Positions 16,854-26,141 of a stretch of 48,510 bases of DNA are shown here, piece after piece. The stretch is taken from NCBI GenBank assembly GCA_018780415.1, contig JADMJQ010000071.1:3295-51804 (forward strand), in the 5' to 3' direction. The stretch is from Roseateles sp. (GTDB taxonomy: Bacteria > Pseudomonadota > Gammaproteobacteria > Burkholderiales > Burkholderiaceae_C). The position numbers were made by a program, and so were the translations under genes. Each line of letters opens with the position of its first letter. Position 1 is the stretch's first letter. Under the pieces are notes generated by a model. That model was not told the origin of the DNA, ran no database searches, and saw nothing but the letters and a program-made list of their open reading frames with translations.

Positions 16854-17252
16854 TCACCTCGTTCCCGCGACCGAGACGGCCAGCGAGACCCGCTCTTGTG
16901 CCTGTGTGGCGACGAGCCGGTAACTCAGTGTGGCGATGGCGGCCTGCGGGTCGGCAGGGTCGGCGGCGACATCGATGGACTCGACCCGCACGCGCGGCTC
17001 CCAGGCCTGCAGCGCGCCCTCGATGCGCTCGGCGATCAGCGTGTGGGTGCTGGCGGTATTGGGCTCGAACAGGAAGCGGGCCAGGCCGGCGCCGAAGCCA
17101 GGCAGGTGCAGGCGCTCGCCCGGCTCGGTCATCAGCACGATGCGGATGGCCTCGCGCACATTGTCCTCGCCGCTGGACCAGGCGATGGCGCCGTCCGGCT
17201 GCACGCGCGGCGGGAAGGCCATGCCCCGGCCGTAGAGCTTGGAGGCGTCCAT
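16854..17252 (-). CDS. gp25-like baseplate wedge protein (Pvc9-like)
   Basis: ORF 16854..17282; likely start MDASKLYG at 17252. GMAFPPRVQPDGAIAWSSGEDNVREAIRIVLMTEPGERLHLPGFGAGL. Confidence 0.85.
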   Translation of the reverse strand: MDASKLYGRGMAFPPRVQPDGAIAWSSGEDNVREAIRIVLMTEPGERLHLPGFGAGLARFLFEPNTASTHTLIAERIEGALQAWEPRVRVESIDVAADPADPQAAIATLSYRLVATQAQERVSLAVSVAGTR

Positions 17253-17343
17253 CAGGGTCGGCCTTCCGCCGGGCCGCCCCAAGGACGGCCGGCGCCCCTG
17301 AATGGGGCAGTGCAGGGGGCAGCGAACGGAGTGAGCGTGGGGG
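17253..17343. repeat. REP-like GC-rich intergenic repeat
   Basis: Minus strand ACCCCCACGCTCACTCCGTTCGCTGCCCCCTGCACTGCCCCATTCAGGGGCGCC...TTGGGGCGGCCCGGCGG; resembles intergenic repeats common in Burkholderiales. Confidence 0.5.
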
Positions 17344-19443
17344 TCATTTTTTCCTCCCCTTGAAGCCAGGCAGCGGGAAGCAGACGATGAAATAGGGCAG
17401 CCAACGGAAGATGAAGTCCAGCAGGCTGACGATGATCATCAAGAGCAGCAGCGCGCAGATCGTGATGATGGGGATGGACAGCGAGCACATGACGCCCAGC
17501 GAGAGGCCGTCGCCGGTCTTGCAGTCGCCCTTCTCGGGCACCGACAGCGGTTTGTGGAAGGGCCAGGGCAGCACGCTGAGCACGAGGTCGGCGAGGCCGA
17601 TGCCCTTCATGCGGTCGACCTGGCCGCACAGCATGTCGCTCATCATGAAGACGGCGTTCTTGTCGAACTTGCGCAGGCCGGCCGGGCTGATGTCGACGGG
17701 CAGGCCGATGCGGATCGGCCGGGTCGGCGCGTCGGAGTCGAAGAAGCCGGCCATCTGGAACGGCGGCGTCGCCGCGCTGACGACCGCCTCGTGGAAGGGC
17801 GTGCAGCCGGGCCGCTCGTAGACCAAGCGCATCACATACCAGGCCTCGCGCATATCGGCCGGCTGCATCGAGGCAAGCGTCGGCTCGGGCGCCGGCCGGG
17901 CAGGGTCGGGCGCAGGCAACGCGGCGGCGACCAGGTCGGCCAGCGCGTCGATGCGGGCCTGGACCTTCTCGACGAGGTAGTCGCCTTCTGGTGGGTCGAA
18001 GTCTGCCTGCTCGGGCGGACGCAGCACGCCCAGCCAAGGGTCGGCGAACAGGAACAGGAAGTCGGGCCAGCCGGCTTTGACGCCGACGTCCGAAAGCGAC
18101 TTGCCCGGCGGCGGGATCGTGAAGCTGTCCTGCACCGTCTCCAGCGATGCGCCGAAGGGCACGATGCGGCTCAGCGCGTCGATCAAGTTGGTCTCGACAT
18201 CGGCGCTGCCGAATACGCCGCCGGCCTCGACCAGCGGGCCGAGGGCGCGGTCGCCGAGATCGGGCATGGCCGCAGCGTCCAGCGCGTTGTACAGCGCTAG
18301 CGCGGCGCCGGTCGGCGCGGCGGCCAGGACGTCAAGGCCGAGCTGATCCTTCAGAAAGTTGTAGAGGTCCAGCAGCAGATACCAGGACGAGGTCTGCAGC
18401 GCGCTGCGCTGTGTGCGCAGCGTGTCGGCATCGGGCTGCGTGGGGTCGTAGCTGCGGCCATCGCTGGACTGCTTGAAGACGGAGCTCAGGCGTGCGGCCT
18501 TCAGCTGGCTGCTGTTGTCCGGGTCGGCGCTGGATGCGCCGAGCCCGACCTGGCCGTTGCCCATCACGCGGTTGACCAGCGCCTTCCACGGGCCCAGCAC
18601 CTGGGTGTAGAACAGCACCAGGCGCGGATCAAGCGCGGCGCTGGCCGCGCTGCTGCTGCCTCCGCCGGCACTGCCGCCGCTCGCTGCCTGCGTGCCGGCG
18701 CCCTGGTAGGCCTCGCGTCGGCCGACCGGCACGTTGCCGATGTAAAGCCGGCGCGGATGGCCGTCGTCCTGCACGTAGTTGGCCGGGAACAGGGCCAGCC
18801 TCTCCTCGGCCGGCGCAATGGTCGCGACGAGGCTTTCGGCATCGGCCGGGCCGATATAACGCCAGGCCCCGGTCTTGCCATTGGGCACGAAGCCGAACTC
18901 GTCCCACTCGCCGGCCAGGCGCGGGTCCGGCAGCGGGTCGTCGCGCTTCGCGCTCGGCACACGTGGCAGCAGCCGGCGGATCACGTAGCAGACCTTCTGG
19001 CGCGCCGGGTCGACCTGCCGGTCCGGCAGGCCCGGCGTGCGGCAGACCAGCGAGCCGCCGACCAGGTAGTGGCGCATATGGGCCGGCTGGTAGAGCTTCA
19101 GCAGGCCGGTCGAGGCCGGCGCGGCGCGGGCGGTACGGCCCAGCAGCGCGCGGCGCCGTGCGGCCAGGAAGCGCGCCGGCTTGCCTTGTAGCCAGGCCTC
19201 GGGTTCGGCGGCCGTCACGGCACCGGGGCCGCGCCAGGTTTCGGCCATGGCCGCATGGGCGGGCAGCGCTGTGGGGCATTGCTGCAGCAGGGCGAGCAGT
19301 TCGGGGATGAATTCGTCGTGCGTGAAGCGCAGGATCTGCGGCCGGCGCAGCGCGCTGCCCGGCTGCACCGCACCGGCGGGGTCGGTCCAAAAGGGCTGCG
19401 GCGATGCCCAGGCGATGTCGTGCTTGGCGAGCTTGCTGTTCAT
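17344..19443 (-). CDS. 699-aa eCIS-cluster protein with hydrophobic C-terminus (candidate membrane adaptor, CisA-like by inference)
   Basis: C-terminus SLSIPIITICALLLLMIIVSLLDFIFRWLPYFIVCFPLPGFKGRKK; located between spike and gp25 genes. Confidence 0.65.
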   Translation of the reverse strand: MNSKLAKHDIAWASPQPFWTDPAGAVQPGSALRRPQILRFTHDEFIPELLALLQQCPTALPAHAAMAETWRGPGAVTAAEPEAWLQGKPARFLAARRRALLGRTARAAPASTGLLKLYQPAHMRHYLVGGSLVCRTPGLPDRQVDPARQKVCYVIRRLLPRVPSAKRDDPLPDPRLAGEWDEFGFVPNGKTGAWRYIGPADAESLVATIAPAEERLALFPANYVQDDGHPRRLYIGNVPVGRREAYQGAGTQAASGGSAGGGSSSAASAALDPRLVLFYTQVLGPWKALVNRVMGNGQVGLGASSADPDNSSQLKAARLSSVFKQSSDGRSYDPTQPDADTLRTQRSALQTSSWYLLLDLYNFLKDQLGLDVLAAAPTGAALALYNALDAAAMPDLGDRALGPLVEAGGVFGSADVETNLIDALSRIVPFGASLETVQDSFTIPPPGKSLSDVGVKAGWPDFLFLFADPWLGVLRPPEQADFDPPEGDYLVEKVQARIDALADLVAAALPAPDPARPAPEPTLASMQPADMREAWYVMRLVYERPGCTPFHEAVVSAATPPFQMAGFFDSDAPTRPIRIGLPVDISPAGLRKFDKNAVFMMSDMLCGQVDRMKGIGLADLVLSVLPWPFHKPLSVPEKGDCKTGDGLSLGVMCSLSIPIITICALLLLMIIVSLLDFIFRWLPYFIVCFPLPGFKGRKK

Positions 19444-19453
19444 CGCTGGGGCC

Positions 19454-20176
19454 TCACCAGATGTTCCCGGCGCCGGGGGTGTAGGAGGCGCTGATGATGC
19501 TGTTGCAGATCACCGTGTCGGCCTTGACGACACCGGAGAAGCTGGACATGCCGGCATCCACGCTGACCATGCTGGCCGAAACGTTGACGGTGCTGGCGTT
19601 GACGGTGACCTTGGCCGCGGCGTTGATGGTGATGCCGGCGCTTTCCAGCTTGACCGAGTTGCCATTGCTGTCCTCGATCAGCACCTCGCCGGGGCCGTCC
19701 TTCAGCGTGACGCGCTGGCCGCCGGGCGTTTCGATCAGCAGGCTCTCCTGGCCGTCGGTGTCGTCCATGATGAAACGCACGCCGTTGCGGGAGCGGATCA
19801 GCTTCTTGTCGTTGTTGCCGGCGCCGTCCATCGATTCGGGCGGTGCGTCCTGGCCGTTCCACAGCACGCCGATCACGTAGGGCCGCAAGACCTGACCCCC
19901 TTCGAAGGCGACCAGCACCTCGTCGTCCACGTCCGGGATGAACCAGCTGCCGCGGTTGTTGCCGGCCATCAGCGTGGCCATGCGGGCCCATAACTCGCAG
20001 GAAGCGCCGGCGCCGTCGGGCGACCAGGGCAGCCGGATCTTGACGCGGCCCTGGTTGTCCGGGTCCTTGATATCGGAGACCAGCGCCGGGTAGACGCCAT
20101 GCCACAGGCCGCCCCAGCCGCCGGCCTCGCGCGAGCGCAGCAGCGCTTCCAGCATCGGTTGTTCGGCGAGGTTCAT
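19454..20176 (-). CDS. gp5/baseplate V-like spike protein (Pvc8 C-terminal part)
   Basis: 240 aa; VYPALVSDIKDPDNQGRVKIRLPW...ARMATLMAGNNRGSWFIPDVDDEVLVAFEGG; beta-helical needle-like C-terminus. Confidence 0.88.
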   Translation of the reverse strand: MNLAEQPMLEALLRSREAGGWGGLWHGVYPALVSDIKDPDNQGRVKIRLPWSPDGAGASCELWARMATLMAGNNRGSWFIPDVDDEVLVAFEGGQVLRPYVIGVLWNGQDAPPESMDGAGNNDKKLIRSRNGVRFIMDDTDGQESLLIETPGGQRVTLKDGPGEVLIEDSNGNSVKLESAGITINAAAKVTVNASTVNVSASMVSVDAGMSSFSGVVKADTVICNSIISASYTPGAGNIW

Positions 20177-21240
20177 GGGTTTCCTATCCAGGATCTTTCT
20201 ACGACAAACTCGGTGCGCAGGCCGACCGCGACATCGAAGCGGTGGCTGGTCTCGACCACCGCATAGGCACCAGAGAACAGCGGACCCAGGCCGCTCAACT
20301 TGACCGTGCGGCCGACATGCAGCCGCGTGTCGGCATCGGCGACGCCGCGGCCGCGCAGGAAGCGCCGTGCCAGCGCCCGCAGGTGCGACTCGGCATAGGC
20401 CTGGGCGGCGCCGCTGTCCAGCGGCAGGCAGTGGGCGACCTGGTCCTTGCGCGCGCCCAAGGCCTGCTGCAGCACGGCCGGGCCGCTCGTGCCGCCGCCG
20501 GCTTCGGCACTGATGGCGCTGTCGCTGGCCTCGGACGAGATCGCCGCCTTGCCGCTGACGTCCCAGCCGGTGCAGACGACGGCGCTGCGCTGATGCGCCA
20601 GGTCGGCCAACACATTGAACTCGCGCAGCCGCGCGCCCTGTACCAGCTCCAGCCCGGAGTCGCTGCGCGAGGCGCGCTTGGCCGCATGCAAGTTGGTGCC
20701 TTCGAGCCAGAGATCGGCGTCGGCCAGCGCGGCGCGTTGGCGCAGGAAGGCGAGGTCGCTCTGGTTGATCTGGGTCAGCACCGCGTGGCTGGGGCCTGAC
20801 AGGTCGGTGTCGGCCGTCAGGCCGTGGTCGCCGGCCATCGTGCGGACGATGTCGGCATCGGCCTGGTTCTCGAACACGCGCGTGCGGCGCGTCATGCGCA
20901 GGTCTTGCAGCCGGTCCTCGGCATGGACGAGCAGCGTCGGCGGCGCCAAGGCTGGGAAGCGCGCCTCCAGCCCCATGATGCGGCCGTCGAAGATGGTCGC
21001 GTCGCCGATCTTGACGACGAAGTCTTTGCCGAAATCGAGCACGCTGCGGTCGAACCAGAGGAAGCCGGTGCTGCCGCCCGCGTCGCCCCAGTTGCCGAAC
21101 TCGGCCTCGCAGTGCGCCAGACCCGCCTCGTTCTCGCTGCAGACAAAGCGCAGCAGGCCCGAATCGAGCCGGGCTTGTGCCGTGCCGCCGACCGTGAAGC
21201 CGGGTCGGGCGGAGGCGATGGCGCTGCGGGCGTCTTCCAT
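20173..21240 (-). CDS. Phage late control D/gp27-like hub protein (Pvc8 N-terminal part)
   Basis: 355 aa; LLVHAEDRLQDLRMTRRTRVFENQADADIVRTMAGDHGL; overlaps the gp5 gene by ATGA. Confidence 0.85.
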   Translation of the reverse strand: MEDARSAIASARPGFTVGGTAQARLDSGLLRFVCSENEAGLAHCEAEFGNWGDAGGSTGFLWFDRSVLDFGKDFVVKIGDATIFDGRIMGLEARFPALAPPTLLVHAEDRLQDLRMTRRTRVFENQADADIVRTMAGDHGLTADTDLSGPSHAVLTQINQSDLAFLRQRAALADADLWLEGTNLHAAKRASRSDSGLELVQGARLREFNVLADLAHQRSAVVCTGWDVSGKAAISSEASDSAISAEAGGGTSGPAVLQQALGARKDQVAHCLPLDSGAAQAYAESHLRALARRFLRGRGVADADTRLHVGRTVKLSGLGPLFSGAYAVVETSHRFDVAVGLRTEFVVERSWIGNP

Positions 21241-21271
21241 GGTTTGATCCGCGTCAGGGCAGTCAGTGCAT

Positions 21272-21439
21272 TCAATGCGCGAGGCGGCGCAGCATCAGCT
21301 CGGTCGCGACGGCCTGCAGCCTGCGCAGGTCCTCGGGGTCGGGCGGCGGCGCGGCGGACGGCGGCGCGGCATTGCCGTCGCCACGGGGCTGCTGCTGCGG
21401 TGTGTCCAACACTTCGAACTCATTGATGACAACGGCCAT
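21272..21439 (-). CDS. DUF5908-like small eCIS protein (55 aa), absent from ORF track
   Basis: Hand translation: [55 protein letters not shown]; sits between LysM/tube-cap gene and gp27-like gene. Confidence 0.7.
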   Translation of the reverse strand: MAVVINEFEVLDTPQQQPRGDGNAAPPSAAPPPDPEDLRRLQAVATELMLRRLAH

Positions 21440-21466
21440 GGCGGAGTTCCTTCCTTTTGCTTTGCG

Positions 21467-22240
21467 TCAAGAGCGCGGTGTGGTGACGGAGGCGGACAGG
21501 TTCAGCAACTGGCCGGCGGCCAGTTGCCGCGGGTTGTCGATGCCATTGGCCGAGGCGAGTGCCTGCCACGACACGCCTGCACCGGCCGCTGCCGCCAGGC
21601 CCTGCAACGTGCTGCCGGCGGCGGCGGGCGTCATCGGCACCGTGCCGGGTGCCCTCGCCGTAGCCGGCAGGCCCGGCAGCGCGCCCGGGCTGCCGCCGAA
21701 GTCGGAGATTAGGATGGTCTGCTGCGACAGCCCCATCGACAGCGTCGAACGCAGCGCCTTGCCCTCAGGCGAAAAGTAGTCGATGGTCTCCTCGATGCTG
21801 TCGATCAGGCCCTTGAAGTTGAAGGAGCCCCAGCTGAAGCGCAGGCCAGGCGGCAGGAATTTGGACGGGTCGCTCTGCGCCTTCTTGCCCTTGATGAAGT
21901 AGATGACTTCCTGACTCAGCTTGCGCACATCGTCGACACCGGCCTGGCCGGCATCGAACCACAGCTGCACCGAGAGCTTGGTCGTGCCCGCGCCGATGAA
22001 CTGGCGGCCCTGCGTGCCACCCGCCTGATCACTACTGCCCCCACCGCCACCACCACCGCCGCCTGCGGCGCTGCCGGCGGTGTTGCTGCTGCTGTTGTTC
22101 TGGATCTGGTTGGCGAAGCTGAGCTTCAGCGACTCCGGGTTGAACTGGACCGTGACGGTCTTGCCGCCCGGCAGGTCGTCCAGCAGGTTTTCGGCGAGTT
22201 CGACGAGCAGGGCCTTGCTGGCATGGGTATCCGTGCTCAT
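21467..22240 (-). CDS. CIS tube protein / LysM-domain baseplate protein (Pvc7-like)
   Basis: 257 aa; GGKTVTVQFNPESLKLSFANQI...; C-terminal LysM-like AGVSWQALASANGIDNPRQLAAGQLLNL. Confidence 0.85.
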   Translation of the reverse strand: MSTDTHASKALLVELAENLLDDLPGGKTVTVQFNPESLKLSFANQIQNNSSSNTAGSAAGGGGGGGGGSSDQAGGTQGRQFIGAGTTKLSVQLWFDAGQAGVDDVRKLSQEVIYFIKGKKAQSDPSKFLPPGLRFSWGSFNFKGLIDSIEETIDYFSPEGKALRSTLSMGLSQQTILISDFGGSPGALPGLPATARAPGTVPMTPAAAGSTLQGLAAAAGAGVSWQALASANGIDNPRQLAAGQLLNLSASVTTPRS

Positions 22241-22241
22241 C

Positions 22242-22691
22242 TCATCTCCCCGGCTGCATCGTGAACGACTCGTAGGCGATCTGCAGCTCCTCGACCGCGA
22301 CCGCGCCGTCCTTGGCGCTGAAACTCGGCGCCTTCAGCTTGACGGGCAAGCAGCGCTGCAGCACGACGCGGGCGCGCTCGCTGGCGCCGTCGGAGGCGAA
22401 GAGCACGACGGTGGCCTGGGCACGCTTGCCCGGGTGGGCCAGGCTGTCGGACATCCAGCGCCACAGCTCGAAACTGTCCTCGCTCATGCCTCGCTTGAGC
22501 GTCAGCTGGCCGAAAGTGGCCGGCCCGGCCAGGCGGATCTGCCGGTCGTTGCTGCCGCCCTCGCGGATGGTCTTCACGTCCATTGACATCTCGATGCCGT
22601 CGCAGTCCGAGAAGGCCGCGCTGACCAGCGGCGCGGACGCACCGTCGGGCACGATTTCGACGGCGAAGTTGAAGGCGGTGAAGGGGCGCAT
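22242..22691 (-). CDS. Second tail tube protein (T4 gp19-like; Pvc1/Pvc5-like)
   Basis: ORF 22242..22724, likely start MRPFTAFNFAVEI at 22691; SDCDGIEMSMDVKTIREGGSNDRQIRLAGPATFGQLTLKRGMSE. Confidence 0.85.
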   Translation of the reverse strand: MRPFTAFNFAVEIVPDGASAPLVSAAFSDCDGIEMSMDVKTIREGGSNDRQIRLAGPATFGQLTLKRGMSEDSFELWRWMSDSLAHPGKRAQATVVLFASDGASERARVVLQRCLPVKLKAPSFSAKDGAVAVEELQIAYESFTMQPGR

Positions 22692-22692
22692 G

Positions 22693-25509
22693 TCAGTGGA
22701 CTTCCTGGGACTGGACGCGCTCACCGCTGCGCATCAGCAGCACCGTGAGGAAGCTCATGGGCAGCGCCGGGGCGACCTTCAACTCGACCCAGAACTGGCC
22801 GGCGTCGCGCCGCTGGCGGGTGTTGATGTCGTCGCCGACATTGACCTGGAAGGCTTGGGCGGCGCTGGCGCCGGCCAGGGCGCCGCGGCGGTAGAGCTGG
22901 TCCAGCATGGCCTCGAAGCCGCGCTCGACCGTGCGGCGCAGCGTCGCGCCATTGGGCTCGAACACATAGGTGACGCCGCGCTGCAGCGCCAGCCGGCGCA
23001 GCAGGCACATCAGCCGCCGCACATTGATCGGCCGCCAGTCGGCCGCGGGCGACAGCGTGTCCGAGCTGCTGACGATGAAACCGATCGGCGCGCTGCGCAG
23101 CAAGTTGACTTGCGCATCCAGCAACTGTTGGCGTTGGCCCAGCGTCGGCCGCAGCCCCGGCCGGCTCAGCGAGACGACATCGCGCAGCGGGCGATTGGCC
23201 GCTGCGATCCAGGCGCCGCGCTCCAGCGCCGTTGCCGCCAGCTGGCCGCAGACCGGGCCGTCGGGTGGGAACCAGATTTCCTCAAAGTCCCTGCGTATCA
23301 TCAGCCAGGGATGCAGCAGCGCGCCGTGCGACAGCGCGCGGCTCTCGTTCTCGCCAATCGCCGGCGGCTCGCCCGGGCCGGCCAGCGCCTCGGCCTGCGA
23401 AGAACGCAGCCGGTCTGCATGGCGGCAGGCCTGCTCGCTGTCGTAGCCCATGGGCAGTGACAGCAGGGCCAGCATGTCGCCGCGGCCGGCGGCCGTGCGC
23501 AGCATCAGCCGGTGGATGGCGGTGAGGGTCAGGTCTTGCCAGGGCAGTGCTTCCCAGCCCTGCAGGCCGATGACGATGCGCACCGGCGCCGACCAGGGCG
23601 AGCGCCGTGGCCCGAGCCGGGCACGAACGCGGTAGAAGGCGGTGCCGGGCTTGCGCGGGCCAGTGTCGAAGCGGGTGGCCTGCCCTTGCTGAATGGTGAC
23701 GGCGCTGTCGAAGGCAGACTCGATCGCCTGCTGCAACTCGTAGTCGGCGCCGGCGATGACATGGGTCCAGAACAGCGTGAACGAGCCGTCGGCGCGCGGA
23801 TCCGGGCCGCGCACGAAGGAGGGGCGGGGCAGCGGCGTGCTGTCGCAGGCACGGAAGGCTTCGCCGGCACAGGGGTCGAGCGGCTCCGGCAGCGCCGGCA
23901 GCTCGGTCCACGCGGCGGGCGGCCCGGCGATGGGCTGCCAGCCGGGGTGGATGGCATCGGGCAGCAGCAGCAGCGTCGGCTCGTCCGCGAAGCGATCCGG
24001 CCGGGCACCGAAGACCGCATGCATGCCGTGCAGCGGTGCCGGACGGCGCGGGTCCGGCCCGGTCAGGCGCAGTGCCTCGGCCTGGTTGGCCAGCAGGTCG
24101 GCGCCGCAGTCGGCCAGCAGTGGCTCCGCGAACAGCCGCCAGCCGAACTCGCGCAGGCCGTCGCGATGCAGTGCGGAGAGGGGGCTGGGCAGTGCATGCA
24201 GCTGTGCGTCGAAGTCGTCGAGGTCGTCGAGGGGGACGAACAGGCCGGTGCCGACCAGCGGGTCGGAAGCGAGGTCAAAGCGGCTGCTGAGCCGGCCCAG
24301 CGCGTCGCGCTCGGCGAATGCACCGGTGGTGGCGAGGCCGCTGCCGCTGCCGCTGCTGCCGCCGCGGCCGCCGAATAGCTGCTCATCGTCAGGCAGGCCG
24401 AAGACGCTGCGCGCGGCAGCGTCTGACGGGTCGGCCGGGCTGGCCAGGCTGAGGTCGGCCAGCAAGTCCTGCTGCCCGGGCGAGGAGCGGGTGCGCAGGT
24501 CCAGCCGCAGCAACTGCAGCAGGCGCGGCTGCGGGTCGGCGCACCAGGCCTCGAAGGCCTGGCGGGCACTGTTCAGCGACAGCCGCCAGGGCCGGCCGGT
24601 GATGATGATCTCGACCCGGCCGTCCAGGCCCGGCGCTGCGCTGATCTCGGGCTCCGCGATGCTCATCCAGGCGCGGCGCTGCGGGAAGCCCAGTGCCAGC
24701 ACCTGGCCGCGTTGCGGCAGGTCCTGCGGCAGCAGGCGCAGCCACAGGCTCAGGCGCCCGTCGGCATGCCACTGATGGCGCACGGCCGGGGCGGCGTCGG
24801 CGCCTTCGGTGCCTTCAGGCACGGGCTGCTGGCTGACGACATCGCCGAGCAGCGGCTTCAGCGCGACGCGGCCGTCGATGCGCAGGCGCAGGCCGTCGAT
24901 AGCGGCCACCCGCAGATGCAGGCGGATGGGCCCGAGCGCGATGCGCAGCAGGTCACCCGGGCGCAGCCCGGCAGTGGGAGCAGAGGGCGCAGAAGGCGCA
25001 GCGAGTTCCAGCGTGTATTTGTCCAGCGCACGGGCGCGCAGCGGCGTCGGCAGCAGGCGAGCGGCCACCTGGACGGTGTCGGCGCCGCTGCCGGGGCTGC
25101 GGGCGGGCAGGCTGGCCGGGCGCAGCTGCCATGGCCGGCCCGCGGCGCGGCGGCGCACGCGCAGCAGCGAGGGCAGCGGGAGGCGGCTGGTCTTGAGGCC
25201 GGCGCCCGCCACTCGCTGCACCCAGCAACGCCGCCCGCCCTGGCTGAAGAAGGCGCGCACGGCGGCATGCAGATGGCCCGTCAGCCGGGCGCCGGTGACC
25301 GTGTCCAGCGCCAGCGGCAGCGGGCCGCCGAAGACGGTCTCAAACTCTGCCAGGCTCTCGACCGCGACCGCTGCCGTCAGCGGGCCGCTGCCGGCGAAGC
25401 CGACGAACAGCGCGATGTCCATGCGCGGCAGCGTCAGGTCGAGTGTCGGCGGTGGCACGTCGAACCTGACGCCGGGCAGGCGGCGTAGCGATGGCGGGTT
25501 GCGGGTCAT
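22693..25509 (-). CDS. Second, large tail-sheath-like protein (938 aa) with inserted domains
   Basis: N-term PRMDIALFVGFAGSGPLTAAVAVESLAEFETVFGG; AVRAFFSQGGRRCWVQRVAGA; C-term sheath-like NVRRLMCLLRRLALQRGVTYVFEPNGATLRRTVERGFEAML. Confidence 0.75.
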   Translation of the reverse strand: MTRNPPSLRRLPGVRFDVPPPTLDLTLPRMDIALFVGFAGSGPLTAAVAVESLAEFETVFGGPLPLALDTVTGARLTGHLHAAVRAFFSQGGRRCWVQRVAGAGLKTSRLPLPSLLRVRRRAAGRPWQLRPASLPARSPGSGADTVQVAARLLPTPLRARALDKYTLELAAPSAPSAPTAGLRPGDLLRIALGPIRLHLRVAAIDGLRLRIDGRVALKPLLGDVVSQQPVPEGTEGADAAPAVRHQWHADGRLSLWLRLLPQDLPQRGQVLALGFPQRRAWMSIAEPEISAAPGLDGRVEIIITGRPWRLSLNSARQAFEAWCADPQPRLLQLLRLDLRTRSSPGQQDLLADLSLASPADPSDAAARSVFGLPDDEQLFGGRGGSSGSGSGLATTGAFAERDALGRLSSRFDLASDPLVGTGLFVPLDDLDDFDAQLHALPSPLSALHRDGLREFGWRLFAEPLLADCGADLLANQAEALRLTGPDPRRPAPLHGMHAVFGARPDRFADEPTLLLLPDAIHPGWQPIAGPPAAWTELPALPEPLDPCAGEAFRACDSTPLPRPSFVRGPDPRADGSFTLFWTHVIAGADYELQQAIESAFDSAVTIQQGQATRFDTGPRKPGTAFYRVRARLGPRRSPWSAPVRIVIGLQGWEALPWQDLTLTAIHRLMLRTAAGRGDMLALLSLPMGYDSEQACRHADRLRSSQAEALAGPGEPPAIGENESRALSHGALLHPWLMIRRDFEEIWFPPDGPVCGQLAATALERGAWIAAANRPLRDVVSLSRPGLRPTLGQRQQLLDAQVNLLRSAPIGFIVSSSDTLSPAADWRPINVRRLMCLLRRLALQRGVTYVFEPNGATLRRTVERGFEAMLDQLYRRGALAGASAAQAFQVNVGDDINTRQRRDAGQFWVELKVAPALPMSFLTVLLMRSGERVQSQEVH

Positions 25510-25558
25510 GTCAGTGGCCTATGGCGCAGCGTTGCGGGGCGAGCGCCGGGATTCGTTT

Positions 25559-26011
25559 TCATTCCATCTCGAGCCGCTCGTAGGCCAACACCAGCTCTTC
25601 CATGGCGACGTCGGTGCCCTTGGCATTGAATGGGCCGCTGGTGTGCTTGATGATGCGGGCGCGCAGCAGCTTCCAGGTCTGGACGATCTGCGTGTGGTCC
25701 TCGTTTTGCAGCTGGATGGTGACCGTGCGCAGCGCGTTCTGGTCGCCGTTGCGGATCTGGTCCAGCCACTGGTAGAGCGACAGCGAGCCGATGACGCCGC
25801 GCTTCATCGTCACGTCGGTGGCCTTGTTCAGACCGGTGATTTTCATCACGCTGTTCTCGCGGCTGTTGCCCGTGCGGTACTCGGCAACGGTCACTTCCAT
25901 ACCGACACCGCTGACTTCCTGGAAGCCGGCGTCCGCCCCATCGGTGACGCCGTTGCCGAGGTCGACGAGGAAGTTGAACTGCACATAGGGACGTTCTCTG
26001 AGGACGGCCAT
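25559..26011 (-). CDS. Tail tube protein (T4 gp19-like)
   Basis: 150 aa; QFNFLVDLGNGVTDGADAGFQEVSGVGMEVTVAEYRTGNSRENSVMKITGLNKATDVTMKRGVIG. Confidence 0.9.
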   Translation of the reverse strand: MAVLRERPYVQFNFLVDLGNGVTDGADAGFQEVSGVGMEVTVAEYRTGNSRENSVMKITGLNKATDVTMKRGVIGSLSLYQWLDQIRNGDQNALRTVTIQLQNEDHTQIVQTWKLLRARIIKHTSGPFNAKGTDVAMEELVLAYERLEME

Positions 26012-26141
26012 GGTGATCTCCTTGAGGGCTCAGTGATCCATTGCGCAATCGCGGTGCCCGCGACGTATGAAAGAGCATGCGGGCCGAGCGCCGCCCCCCC
26101 GGGGGACCGGCGAACGTACTCGGTGGACGAGGGGCTTCATG

